Part shown: positions 1 through 10,085 of the stretch, piece after piece
Numbering within the stretch: the stretch's first letter is position 1
Layout of the letters: each line of letters begins with the position of its first letter
Source of the DNA: Globisporangium splendens
Taxonomy: Eukaryota; Oomycota; Peronosporomycetes; Pythiales; Pythiaceae
Reading direction: 5' to 3'
NCBI GenBank assembly: GCA_006386115.1
Contig: VFIW01000102.1
Span: forward strand, 86,785 to 150,784
Length of the DNA stretch: 64,000 nucleotides
Program-made: the position numbers and the translations under genes
Notes under the pieces: generated by a model
The model's input: only the letters and a program-made list of their open reading frames with translations
What the model was told of the DNA's origin: nothing
Databases searched by the model: none

Positions 1-24
1 TAGACTCCGTGCTGTGCTCCATAG

Positions 25-651
25 CTCGTGAACCAGTACGACTGGTACTTTGTGCCGATCGTCAACATCGACGGCTTCCGCTACACATTCAACGGCAACC
101 GCCTCTGGCGCAAGAACCGCCGAAAAGTCTCGGGCTCGACCTACGGCGTGGATCTCAACCGCAACTTTGGTCCCCAGGCGTACTTTGGCAAGGCTGGTGA
201 CGGTCCCGCGGCTGAGACGTACCCAGGAACGGCACCATTGAGCGAGCCTGAGACCGCGGGGATCTACAAGTTCCTCAAGACGTTGCCACTCGCTGGTGCC
301 TTGGACGTGCACGCGTACTCGAACCTCGTGCTGCGTCCGTTCGGCAATCAGGCTGCTCAGGCTCCTGCTCCGTACGGCGCCAAGCTCAAGACTCTGGGCG
401 ACAACGTCAAGGCAGCCATCGAAGTGGGCAACACGTACCGGTACACGAGCCAGACTGCGGCGCAGTTGTACTTGGCCTACGGCTCGTTCATGGACTCGAT
501 CTTCCTGGAGTTTAACAAGACCGCGACGCTCAGTTTCGAGATGGAGGGCAACGACTTCGTGGTCGACAAGAGCGTGATCCGCCCCGGCGGCAAGCACGTG
601 TTCCAGGGCATCGTGCAGTTCGCCAAGGAGTTGCCAGCGTATTACAGCTAA
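25..651 (+). CDS. Zinc carboxypeptidase, peptidase family M14 (3' exon, partial)
   Basis: M14 metallocarboxypeptidases remove C-terminal residues from peptides using one zinc ion. This exon holds the second half of the domain: NIDGFRY, the substrate-anchoring pair in GVDLNRNF, the third zinc ligand in ALDVHAYSNL (His about residue 95 of the visible part) and the catalytic Glu in LSFEMEG (about residue 171), followed by a stop. The HxxE zinc motif and any signal peptide lie upstream, outside the window. The exon most likely begins after an AG acceptor at 23-24; the GTG at 28 is internal, not a start. The C-terminus follows the catalytic Glu by only about 35 residues, normal for the family. Many oomycete members are secreted, but that cannot be judged here. 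Confidence 0.87.
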   Translation, partial: LVNQYDWYFVPIVNIDGFRYTFNGNRLWRKNRRKVSGSTYGVDLNRNFGPQAYFGKAGDGPAAETYPGTAPLSEPETAGIYKFLKTLPLAGALDVHAYSNLVLRPFGNQAAQAPAPYGAKLKTLGDNVKAAIEVGNTYRYTSQTAAQLYLAYGSFMDSIFLEFNKTATLSFEMEGNDFVVDKSVIRPGGKHVFQGIVQFAKELPAYYS

Positions 652-703
652 GCTAGCAGCTGAGAACTACTACTTAATCAATTTTGAGTTTGTTTGCCTT
701 GTT

Positions 704-976
704 TCATGTGGTGGCGTTGCGGAACCAGTCGATGACCGATGTGAAGTCCATGCCCGAATGCTCGAGGTTGTACGTGAGGCTGTAGGTGACCCAGACGAAG
801 AGCTTGGCCTGGATTACCTCGATGTGGGTCTCGAGCACGAACGCCAGTTGGTATAACGCCGAGACGCGCAGCTTCCAGTGCAGTAGGTGTCCAGAGCGCG
901 CACGCGAGCCACTGAGTACGCGTCGCAGTGGCTGACCTGGGTCGCATCCCAGAGCGTCCAGAGCCGCTCGATCCAC
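704..976 (-). pseudogene. Degenerate gene fragment, copy a (related to 4230-4500)
   Basis: I do not recognise a family. The last about 55 codons read SALYQLAFVLETHIEV and continue to a stop at 704. They resemble the end of the fragment at 4230-4500 (PAFYQLAFVLETQAER) in sequence, spacing and the hydrophobic tail that follows. Upstream of the tryptophan-lysine pair the best match to the sister copy moves to another frame, so this copy is probably broken. No upstream exon with a convincing start is seen. Confidence 0.35.
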
Positions 977-1443
977 GACGCTAGTGACGAAGGTCCGGGA
1001 TGGCGGTCGCTATTGCCAATGGTCTCAGCACTTGCGACTTGCATTTTCATTCTATGAGGTGAGTGTGAGTCCTCTTTGCGCATAAAGCAGCCTAGGTTGG
1101 CAGCTCGAGGCTACGTGATTCTGGGGCTATTCTGGGACCAGCTCAGCTTCAATGACGATGGAAATAGCGAGGATGAGGCGTGTCTGATGGAGTGCACTTG
1201 CGCTTTTGGGATAATGCCGAGGATGTGAACTTGGCCAAGTCTTTGGTTGCATTTGACACCCTTTCAAGTCTGGGGATGTTGGCCATATCAATGGTTTAGA
1301 GAGGGAGTTAAATCTTGTAGTCGCCATGGTGCACAAAATCGTGAGTAAACCACACTGTAAATACTCTTCAAAGTACGATATCGGATTTCATAGGTTTATT
1401 GCATTTTCAACACCCAAGGGAAACAACAAAACACTCGAGCAAA
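977..1443. other. Intergenic stretch, no gene recognised
   Basis: Only short unconvincing reading frames occur here. Immediately before the start at 1444, TTTATTGCATTTTCAA (about 1394-1409) resembles the oomycete flanking promoter element CAWTTTNYY, so this is the likely promoter of the next gene. Confidence 0.4.
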
Positions 1444-3090
1444 ATGGCGCCGTCGCACCGACGCAGCTGGTGGAAATGCGCGAACGGCGCGGCCTGCGCT
1501 GCGCCATTGGCGCCTACTCCGTCACTCGAGACGGACGCACCGCCGTCGCTGCTGCTGCTGAAGGAGCTTCCTGCGACGCCGACGACGCCGCTCGCGTTCT
1601 TCTGGTACGTGAGCATTCATTGCCCACATGACGCTCTCCCCTAATATGACGATATGTATGTGACTGTAGCGCGACGTGTTCGCTGCGCATGGCGCTCTGC
1701 GAGTGCTGCGACCTTCTCGTGGACGCTGAGAAGGCTGTGGACGGCGTGCTGCTGTGCACGCGCTGCGGGTTCCTCACGGTCGTGGACCCCACGCTGCGCA
1801 GTTTGGTGCAGACGCCGCCATGCAATCGATCCATTCTGGTTCGTCCTCCGTATGCACTTCGTCCACCTGCGATGGACACACCTCAGTAACAAGGGTATGC
1901 TGTTATATGCTCTGTAGAAGCGCATGCCTGTGGCGATTGCGGAGCTCGTGACGCTGCGGCAGCAGCTCGTGCGCTCGAATGAGCAGCTCCATCAACTGCG
2001 CGCGCAACAACAGGATTCAGAGCCAACGCATGGAGTCCACTCGCAGCCAGTACCGCCAGTGTTGCCACAAAAGCGGAGACGACATGATATACCGGAAGAC
2101 ACCAGCGAGCCTGGCAGCCTACCATTCAGTCCACCGTTGTCCTACTCTGTATCAGGCGACCTTGCTAACATCAGTGTGCTTGAGAACGAGACGAAAGCTC
2201 TGGAGCGCAAGCTGCGCCACGTGATGCGGCAATGGGAGTCTGTTGTAGGCGGACAGACAGCGACGACGACAGTAATGGACGAGGCACCAACGTCGCCACT
2301 CTCACACCTTCAGCAGTCGTTCTCGACCACACATCTCAACGTACGTCTGTGTATGGGTAAACGGAAAGCTGTAGAGGTACTTAGCAACTAAAAACTGTCT
2401 TCGCGTGACTTGTAGATCCTCAAGAGCATGTACGAGAAGAACCCCGACATGACGGAGGAGCTCAGTGACCTCGCGCACCAGATCGAGCAGTTCCTGCTGC
2501 ACCAGTCGACGCTCGTCAAGATGAAGTACGATCTACTCACGGCCGTGCAGACGAGTCGCGAGATCGAACAGCTGGACGCGCCAGAGTTTCAGTCCCAGAC
2601 GGCTCCGAACGTGGCGAAGCTGATCATCAACTCGGCAAAGGAGCAGCTTCAGCATCTCTACCAAGCGTTCCAGACGCAATCACGGCCCTACTTGAAGCTC
2701 ATCGGATGCGCCAACAAGCACCTCTTTGCGCTCTACAACGCAGCCCAGAGCTTGCAAAAGATGCGGCAAAGTACCTCGAGTCTTAATGATCGCAACGACG
2801 ACGTCGTCCTGGGTATCATACGTGAGCATGCACTTGGAGGTCGTCGACGATACGGCGTGCGTCAGGCGCGCGCCGGCATTTCTTCTGCTACCACCATGCG
2901 AAGCGATTCCAAGGCAGTCTCTGTCCATGACGAGGTCTCGCGAGTGCAGCAGACGATCGAGCTTGGGAACCGCATGACGGAGATCGCAAAGAAAGTCGAG
3001 TTGTGGCGCTCGCTGAGCGCTACGATCGCCTCCACGTGTGTGCTCAGTCTCCTGGAGCTCTCGAGCACCAACGCAGAGCCATTAGTTTAA
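1444..3090 (+). CDS. Uncharacterised Cys-rich, coiled-coil protein (4 exons)
   Basis: I do not recognise this gene. My exon model is 1444-1604, 1670-1838, 1918-2340 and 2416-3090, which joins in frame to 475 codons plus stop. Introns of 65, 79 and 75 bp begin GTACGT, GTTCGT and GTACGT and end in TAG. The first two exons encode paired cysteines (CATC, CECC, CTRCGF) that could form one or two zinc sites around residues 54-85. After these come a Leu/Gln-rich helix (VTLRQQLVRSNEQLHQLRAQ), a basic PQKRRRHD patch, a second helix (LENETKALERKLRHVMRQWE) and a long helical C-terminal half. The layout, zinc ribbon then coiled coils, suits a scaffold or complex subunit; that is inference. The exon 2 donor is the least certain junction. 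The gene is convergent with ureF, 93 bp between stops. Confidence 0.6.
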
Positions 3091-3183
3091 TGAGCGCTAG
3101 GGAACTTGGCGTAATTACACAACACAAACATGGAATGGATTTGCACCGAGTTAGCGGTCCGTCGAGGCATCTCTTTCTAAGCC

Positions 3184-4017
3184 TCAGCTATTGAAGATTC
3201 GCGTATAGAGCTGGTCGTGCATGGCTTGAATGAGGTCGAGTACGGGTGCCGACGAGTACGCGTCCTCGATGGGACGGTTCTTCTTGGTCTGGAACACTTT
3301 TTCCATCAACTCGCTCATCTCAAACTGCAAGCGCGAGGCTTCAAAGGGTCCGATGAGGTTCAGACGCGTCGCGGCACTCAGCACGTCGCGGATCACGAAG
3401 AACAGATACATGCGCTGGCACGTGGCGACATCGACACCCAGCAGCGCGCACACGAGCGCAAACACGACCGCGTGGTGGATGCCCGGGTGCTTCTGGCGCT
3501 TGGACTCCTTCCGGATCGTCACGAGCACCTGGAAGCGGTCGCCGTGCATGCTGTGGTAGCTCGAGATCGCGAGTCGCAGCATCGCGGCGCCCTGCGCGAA
3601 CGATGCCTTCTTGGCCACGTGGTTGGAGAACAGCGCCGTCGCGTGCGCATTGATATCAAGGAATGCAGCCACGACGCGACTTTCGTCCACTGTCGCGTCA
3701 TTGAGACTGAGGTCACTGCTACTGGCATTGTTACCGCCGTCCCCAGTGACTGCAGCATGCATCGAGTACACGATCGGCAGGGCGAAGTTGGCGGTCTGGT
3801 GCAGCGTCGAGCGCAGGAACTGGTGCAACGGGGACGCGGCTGACGACGACGCAGCCTTCGTGACGATGCGCTCCTGCACGGCGGCCTCGAGCCCCACGGA
3901 GTGTGCGAAGCCGCCCGTCGGGTAGAGCGAGTCCACCATCTGCCAGATGACCCAGTCGCTCGCACGGGGACCCATTGGGTGTGCGGCAGCAGCAGCGGAG
4001 GTGGTCTGCTGGCTCAT
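3184..4017 (-). CDS. ureF: Urease accessory protein UreF
   Basis: UreF joins UreD/UreH and UreG in the cytosolic complex that delivers nickel and carbonylates the active-site lysine of urease. The 277-residue product shows the family signature WQMVDSLYPTGGFAHSVGLE near residues 24-43 and the conserved RKESKRQKHPGIHH segment followed by the helical hydrophobic VVFALVCALLGVD region. The length is in the normal range. I chose ATG at 4017 because family homology begins about 20 residues later and a strong oomycete-type core promoter sits at 4055-4071. The longer frame to 4194 would put that promoter inside the gene and adds unconserved sequence. It has no intron. No other urease gene is in the window, so urease and its partners must be elsewhere. 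Confidence 0.88.
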   Translation of the reverse strand: MSQQTTSAAAAAHPMGPRASDWVIWQMVDSLYPTGGFAHSVGLEAAVQERIVTKAASSSAASPLHQFLRSTLHQTANFALPIVYSMHAAVTGDGGNNASSSDLSLNDATVDESRVVAAFLDINAHATALFSNHVAKKASFAQGAAMLRLAISSYHSMHGDRFQVLVTIRKESKRQKHPGIHHAVVFALVCALLGVDVATCQRMYLFFVIRDVLSAATRLNLIGPFEASRLQFEMSELMEKVFQTKKNRPIEDAYSSAPVLDLIQAMHDQLYTRIFNS

Positions 4018-4054
4018 GATGCTTGGGGGGAATGAGACCGTGAATGCGCATGAA

Positions 4055-4071
4055 GAACAAATGGGAGTGAT
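4055..4071 (-). promoter_or_regulatory. Oomycete-type core promoter (Inr + flanking element) of ureF
   Basis: On the minus strand ATCACTCCCATTTGTTC matches the initiator YTCANTYY followed directly by the flanking element CAWTTTNYY described for oomycete promoters. It lies about 40 bp before the ureF ATG at 4017, the usual spacing. Confidence 0.55.
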
Positions 4072-4229
4072 GGTTAGAGTCGTCCCGTTTTTAAAAAGTG
4101 TGGTTCCGCAAACAATGCTAACGTAAATACGGTGTTCGTTGTACTTGCGTGACAAAGGAGTGCAGTTGTTTACGGTGTTGAGTGGTTCATCCACACGAAC
4201 TTGAAGCTCAAGTCGACACCAGCAATGCT

Positions 4230-4500
4230 TCAGAAACTGGGAACTGACAACATTGGCGAAAAGTCAACAAGCGACGCACTGTTGTGTGGCAATAGGAAGA
4301 AAAGACAACACGTGATCCACGCGACAAACTTGGACTGGATGCGCTCTGCCTGGGTCTCAAGCACGAACGCAAGCTGGTAGAACGCTGGCAATTGAAGTTC
4401 CACTTGAGTAGCACGGCAAAGTCAGCCAACGACAAAATCTCCAGTCGTACCAGCAGCAGTGTGTTGTCCACGTTTGAGGCCAACTTGGTGTTGTCCATGG
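4230..4500 (-). pseudogene. Degenerate gene fragment, copy b (related to 704-976)
   Basis: The family is unknown. In one frame it reads VRLEILSLADFAVLLKWNF. The similarity to copy a then continues in another frame as PAFYQLAFVLETQAERIQSK and a hydrophobic tail to a stop at 4230. The frame change falls between WNF and PAFYQ, where one base appears to be missing relative to copy a. Both copies are on the minus strand and lie about 3.5 kb apart on either side of the unknown gene and ureF, suggesting an old duplication followed by decay. Confidence 0.4.
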
Positions 4501-4792
4501 CCCTGGTGCCAGGCAGTACGCTGCGTTTGGGGGTTCATCGACAGCTCTCCGATTGGCGGCATCTCGCCTCATCCACTTGTAAAAGCATGTGTGTTGGTCC
4601 CAATATTCATTCGATCGATGACCCTGCAAAATCCCTGATCGTCTCTGTAGCGTCACTAGCCTCACACTGCTGCTGCACTCATTCTTTGGCGGACTCCGTT
4701 CAAACGTAATTGCCAACAAATGAAACGATACCGAGGCTGTTTGAATACTCTATTCATTCTATATGCAAAGTGGTCCATTCGACACGCATGAC

Positions 4793-5756
4793 CTATCTCT
4801 GTCTATCAAATGGTGATGAAGGATTCGCCGGCTCGCTCTCGTCCTTGCTGCCCACAATGAACTTGACGCGGTAGATCTCGCCACCTTGGTCACGCACAAA
4901 CTTCTCACGGTCCGTCGGGATCCCAAATGGATTCGCGTGCAACGCGTCAAAGTCAAACCGCTGCGACTGCTCAAACACTTCCACCATGTACTCAAAGAGC
5001 TCGGCGACGTCGGTCTGCACGTAGATCGGCGTGCCGTCATGCAGGAGATCGGCGAGCTCGTTGACAAACTCACCCGTGACCAATCGGCGCTTCAAGTGGC
5101 GCTTCTTCATCCACGGGTCCGGGTGGAAGATCGAGACGCTCTCAATGGGCTGCGGCAGCGACGGGATCAGCAGCTTTTGCTGAAAGTTCATGTTCGCGTG
5201 CAGAAATGCGAGATTCCGGATCCCGCGACGCGTAGCTTCATCGATCGCGTCGAGGATCACATTCTGGCGGATCTCGACGCCCACGTAGTTCATCTTCGTT
5301 GCGTTTGCCTGCGCGACTTGCATCAAGTACTTGCCTCGTGCGCACCTAAGCATTCCACAAAACGAAGAGCGCAAACGTTAATCATCACCCATACACTGTA
5401 GGATCAACAAGCGCTACAGCGCACCCAATATCCAAGTGGATCGGCAGACTCGCATCTGCAAACGTCGTGTGCCAATCGGGCAGCACGATCGGTTCGCGGT
5501 ACTGCATCGCGAGCGGGTTCACATGCTGTCGGAATCGTCGCGAGCCATGGCCTCCAGCGGCGTCATCACTGCTGCTGCTGTAGCTGGCGCTCTGGCTGAG
5601 CGTGCGTCCACTGACGAGCACGCAGCGGAAGCGCGTCGCCCATTGCGCTGCGCATTGGCGCCGCAGCACCGCCGTCATTGTCGTCATTGTCGTCATTGTC
5701 GCCATTCGCTTGTCAAAAATGTGGACAGAGCAAGTCTGAGGAGCTGCACTCTTCAT
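4793..5756 (-). CDS. trmB: tRNA (guanine-N7-)-methyltransferase, TrmB type, 2 exons
   Basis: The enzyme transfers a methyl group from S-adenosylmethionine to N7 of guanine 46 in the tRNA variable loop. Exons 5425-5756 and 4793-5345 flank a 79-bp intron (5346-5424, GTGCGC..TAG) and join in frame to 294 residues. The splice rebuilds the SAM-binding DIGCARGKYL motif. After it come YVGVEIR, LAFLHANMN, the family hallmark SIFHPDPWMKKRHLKRR and TDVAELFEYM. The first about 85 residues precede the catalytic core and are rich in Arg, Ser and Thr with few acidic residues, like a mitochondrial presequence. A second in-frame ATG at 5705 starts a more typical one. Organellar location is therefore inferred. 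A 250-bp shared upstream region separates it from the divergent cis-prenyltransferase gene. Confidence 0.87.
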
Positions 5757-6006
5757 GACTCTAAATACCAGACCGTCTTGTAATCAGGTTTTGTCAAATG
5801 ATCCTCTTTTCGCCCAATCGTTGCTGAAAACTGAAGCAACTCCCTTCGCACCATTGGTTTAAAATTTGTAGTGAGCATGCTGATTGGCTGGAATGAGTGT
5901 GCGGTCGAACATCTCGCGCCAGTGACACGTCATGCACCATGATCATCGTGAAAAGCCAGTGATCACCAGGGCATAAAGCGCATTATCGCGAGAGCAAGAG
6001 AGACGC
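5757..6006. promoter_or_regulatory. Divergent intergenic promoter region
   Basis: These 250 bp separate the diverging trmB and cis-prenyltransferase starts and must hold both promoters. On the minus strand GATCATTTGACAAAACC (about 5792-5808) is a partial match to the oomycete initiator plus flanking element for trmB. Two CCAAT pentamers occur on opposite strands (about 5814 and 5852). No clear initiator is seen for the plus-strand gene. Confidence 0.35.
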
Positions 6007-7381
6007 ATGGACGAGAACAGCAGCGGCGTGCTGACGGGCTTCCGCGAGGCGTACGGCCGCGAGACGCTGTCGCGTCTGGAGCTGGACCTCGCGATGCCCG
6101 GCTGGACGCAGTCGCTGCATAATGGCTTCGAGATCTGGTGGCTCGCGGGAATGCCCATCATGCTCGTGTTCGTGCTCACGCTGCTCAGCATGTCGGTCGT
6201 CTCGGGCGTCAACGGGCTCGAGAAGAAGATCAAGTGGGAGTTCGAGTTACCCGTACCGGCGTTCGCGTGGCGACTCGCCGCGCGACTCTGTGGACCCGGT
6301 GCGATCTCGACCAAACAGCGCACCACTGCAGCGAGGAAGAGCACCAATGCCATGGAGAACCTCAAGGTACTCTTGTTCTAATTTTTACATGTGCGAATGA
6401 GACTGAGCATGGTTGTGGACGTTATTGTGGCTAGATTCCGCGTCATATTGCAGTGATTATGGATGGCAATCGCCGCTATGGGAAATCAAAGTACGGTGCG
6501 GGTGTGCGCGGCCACTCGGATGGAAGCAAGACGCTCGTGGCTTTTACGGATTGGTGCATCGAAGCCGGCATCCAAGCGCTCACTGCGTTCGCGTTTTCTA
6601 CAGGTCGGTTGTTGTTTCTTGTTGGCCGCAATAGGAATTGGCGTCATAATGGCATTCTAACACGAGCCGCTTTGTGTGTTCGTATGCGATTAGAAAACTG
6701 GAACCGCGATCAGACTGAAGTGGACGCCTTGATGGGTCTGTTCAACCAGTTTATGCATCAAATTGTGCCCGAAGCGATCAAGCGCGATATCCAAGTGCGC
6801 GTGTTGGTGTCCGATGGCCGTAAATTCCCGGCCTACATCGTCGAAGTCATTGAAGAAATTGAAACCAAGACAAAGGACTGCCGCGCGTTTAACCTCAACA
6901 TCTGCGTCAGGTACTTGTGATGCACACGCAAAAGTTGTGGTCTCGCCGCTTGGTTTACTTAACGCTTGTTTGTTTGTTTGGCACCTGTAGTTACGGCGCT
7001 CGCGACGAGATTGTTGGTGCCTGCAAGAAGATCGCGTCCGAAGTTGTGCGCGGCGACACGTCCATCGACGACATTGACGAACAGCTACTGAGTCAGCGGA
7101 TGCTCACAGTGTACGTCTTGTTCTTGCGTTTCGTGTATTTTTCTCCGCTAATCGCTTACTCACATGACTGATCTTGATGCACGTTTTGCTTCAGTGGTCT
7201 GCCGGATCCCGACATCTTGCTGCGCACGTCGGGCGAAGTGCGCATCAGCAACTTTCTGCTGTTCCAGATCGCGTACTCGGAGCTCGTCTTCGTGGACAAG
7301 ATGTGGCCCGAGATGACGCAGAGCGACCTCCACGACGTCATCCTCGAGTTCAACCGCCGCAAGCGCCGCTTTGGCAAATAG
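6007..7381 (+). CDS. cis-Prenyltransferase (dehydrodolichyl/undecaprenyl diphosphate synthase type), 5 exons
   Basis: It condenses isopentenyl diphosphate onto farnesyl diphosphate to make the long polyprenyl diphosphate needed for dolichol and N-glycosylation at the ER. Exons 6007-6366, 6435-6603, 6694-6910, 6991-7110 and 7195-7381 join in frame to 350 residues; the introns are 68-90 bp. Family signatures: HIAVIMDGNRRYG (catalytic Asp about residue 130), AFSTENWNR rebuilt across intron 2, SYGARDEI rebuilt across intron 3, and GLPDPDILLRTSGEVRISNF. An N-terminal extension of about 120 residues contains one hydrophobic segment (WWLAGMPIMLVFVLTLLSM, about 45-65), probably a membrane anchor. The chain ends RRKRRFGK, keeping the RxG motif that animal and yeast catalytic subunits leave to the NgBR/Nus1 partner, so a single-subunit enzyme is plausible. 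Confidence 0.9.
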
Positions 7382-7641
7382 ACAAAGCAGCAGTAAGCGC
7401 CATGAGGTCAGGAAAGGAAAGCGTAGAGCTTCAGCAGCAGCTGCATTGAGAAAGGCAACTTTTTCCAATACACGTGACATACATTCCCATGTTCGGTTTT
7501 CCCCTCCAAAAGCAATATCACACATCCTAGTTTAAGGTGGTAAAGGTTCTCGCACCTATTCTCACGATGAAACTAGGTCTGAGACTGGGATCGTTCCCGC
7601 GCGAGGACGTCCGCTCTCATTAGCCTACACAGTGCGACAGT

Positions 7642-9861
7642 ATGAGCATGAGCGCGAAGCAAGTGGAGAGCGCCGTCAAGACGGAGGCGAGCAGCGCGCG
7701 CGCGTCCCCCACGAAGAAGAAGCAGCGCGTGGACGCGTCCGCCAGCTCGTCTGCCGGCTCGTCTGCTCTGCTAGTGGTGGCAGCGGCAACGTCTTCTTCT
7801 TCTGCGCCGAGCGCGGCGCCGTCGACGCCGTCAGGAGGCGGGAAACCCGTGGCCAAGTCCAAGTTCTGCATCAACTGCCAGAAGGAGCTGACGCGCAACA
7901 TCCGCATCACGTGCATCGAGTGCATCTCGCCGACGACGCAGCTGCCACTCATCGAGCTCTGTGTCGAGTGCTTCGCTGTGGGCATCGAGCTGGGGAACCA
8001 CAAGAAGACCCACAAGTACACGGTGTCCGACTGCTTGGCGTACTCCGTCGTGCGCGAGTCGCAGGCGTACCTGCAGAATATGAAGGACACGGCCAATGCG
8101 CCTTCGGCAACGTCGACGCCACAGAAAGACAGTGGCAGTTCAGCTGGAGCTGCTGCTGGAAATGCAGGTGGTGCTTTGTTGGCAAGCGACTGGACCGCAG
8201 ATGAAGAGCTCCTGCTGCTAGAAGGGATCGAGATGTTCGGCATGGGTAATTGGAAGGATATCGCGGAGCATGTCGGCACCAAATCGGAAAAGAAATGCGA
8301 GGCGCACTACATGGGTGCGTATTTGAGCACAATCGACTTGATGCCGCGCTTTCTGGACGACCCAGAGGCGCCGAATGCCACGGAAGAGAAGAAAGTAGCG
8401 GCAGCAAACGGTGCCATTCAGCCAACTACAGCGTCAGACGCAATTGCTCCCGCGACACCAGCCACAGGAGCTGCCGCTGCGTTGTCTGCGAACCCAGGCA
8501 GCGAGCTCGCTGGGTACATGCCACTGCGAGGCGACTTTGACGTCGAATACGACAACGAAGCCGAGCTGATCTTGGCGGACATGGAGTTCTCCGAGGACGA
8601 CCATCCGACGGAGCGTGAACTGAAGCTTAAGGTGATTGAGATCTACAACTCGAAACTCGATGAACGCGAACGCCGCAAGCGATTTGTGATCGAGCGCGGG
8701 ATGCTGGACTACAAGCGCCACCAGCAATCGGAGCGGCGTCGTCCAAAGGACGAACGTGAGCTCATTGCACAGATGCGTCCATTTGCGCGATTCCAGACCC
8801 CGAAGGAGCACGACGACTTTGTCAACGGACTGGTCACCGCCATGCGGCTTCGCAAACAGATCCTGTTGCTGCAGGAGTACCGTAAAAACGGTGTGCGGAC
8901 CCTCGCCGAAGCCGAACTCTACGACCAGGAGAAGAAGAAGCGCGAAGTCGACCAAGCGCTTCAAAAGCAGCGTGACAATGCGCCGTATTTATATGAATCT
9001 GGGCGACCTGTATCGAGTGGTCGCGATCGCGCCAACCGATGGCTGAATCGAGACCAAGGTGTGAACGGAAGTGAGGCGCCCAGCGACAAGAACGTGCACG
9101 ACCAGGATCACCCGCGCACGCGAGGCAGTGCTGCACCCGCGGGTCCTTCCTTGACCTCGTCGTTCTTGATTGATGGGACGCCAGGGTCCCACCTGCTCAC
9201 TCCGCAAGAGAAGGAGCTGTGTTCGAAACTAAAGCTGCTTCCAAAGGTATGTGGGCTTGTTGAGTTTGGCTACTGAGCTGTTTCTTATGCCTCTATGCTG
9301 TGCTTGCCTTTGCTTTGTTGCATCAGCACTACTTGGTGATCAAGGACGCGCTCGTTCGCGAGTGCTACCGATTGGGGTACTTGTCCAAGAAAACCGCCAA
9401 GGAGATCGTGAAAATCGGTATGTGCTAATTTTATCGTTGTTGAGTATTCCGTCGACAAGATAGGCATACTGACATGAAATTGGGTATGTTTTCCTTTCTG
9501 TGGGTGTAGATGTGAACAAGACAGGTCACATTTACGACTTTTTTGTCAAGTGTGGCTGGGTCCAGACGGAGAACGCAGCGCCAAAAGGTTCGTCAAGTGT
9601 TTTATCTCTTTGGCGCATCCTTATCTGTCTCGACTCACGCATTTGTTCTCTAATTTTGTCTCTATGACAGTGTCAGCATCTCCAAAGGCGAAATCTGCAC
9701 TAGCGGATCCTTCTGGGTCTGCTGCAATTCCCCAGATCATGATTATCCCAAGCGGTGCTCCGACAAAACCTGGCCCCTCCACCGCGGCGACACAAGACAA
9801 CAGCACGCCGTCAAAACGGAAAGCAAGCGAACTCGCAGTGGCATTCGGAACGAGCCGCTAA
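7642..9861 (+). CDS. ADA2: Transcriptional adaptor ADA2 (SAGA/GCN5 complex), 4 exons
   Basis: ADA2 binds and stimulates the histone acetyltransferase GCN5 in SAGA-type coactivators in the nucleus. Exons 7642-9246, 9327-9417, 9510-9587 and 9671-9861 join to 654 residues. Domains in order: a low-complexity Ala/Ser start; ZZ zinc finger about 74-130 (CINCQKEL, CIEC, CVECF, H..H); SANT/Myb domain about 183-232 (DWTADEELLLLEGIEMFGMG); the ADA2 core (GYMPLRGDFDVEYDNEAE, then LILADMEF); a basic charged helix region; and a C-terminal SWIRM domain spanning exons 1-3 (LTPQEKELCSKLKLLPK, then YRLGYLSKKTAKEI and IYDFFVKCGW). After SWIRM there is a Pro/Ser-rich tail of about 65 residues with a KRK patch. 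CTCTCATTAGCC shortly before the start (about 7614-7625) resembles an oomycete initiator. Confidence 0.92.
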
Positions 9862-9994
9862 GACACCGATGCGACGCCATTCACTCCCATTTCTAGTCAA
9901 ATAAACACCTTTTCATTTCTGATCTTGAGAGCTGCATTTCGAATCATGATCTTCAACATCTCTCATCTTCAAAATTGATCGTTTCCTTTGGACC

Positions 9995-10012
9995 GGTTCA
10001 CTTGCAATGTTT
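9995..10012 (+). promoter_or_regulatory. Oomycete-type initiator plus flanking element before the trp gene
   Basis: GGTTCACTTGCAATGTTT is a near match to the initiator YTCANTYY followed by CAWTTTNYY. It lies about 75 bp before the ATG at 10086. Confidence 0.4.
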
Positions 10013-10085
10013 AGCCGGTTCAGTTTCTCCCGAATGTTGTCAATGGCAACATCACACATTTGCTGAGAAGAAGAACGAAGGCAGG

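Noticed and set aside
4018..4194. Longer in-frame ureF start at 4194
   Set aside because: The added 59 residues are not conserved and would contain the core promoter at 4055-4071.
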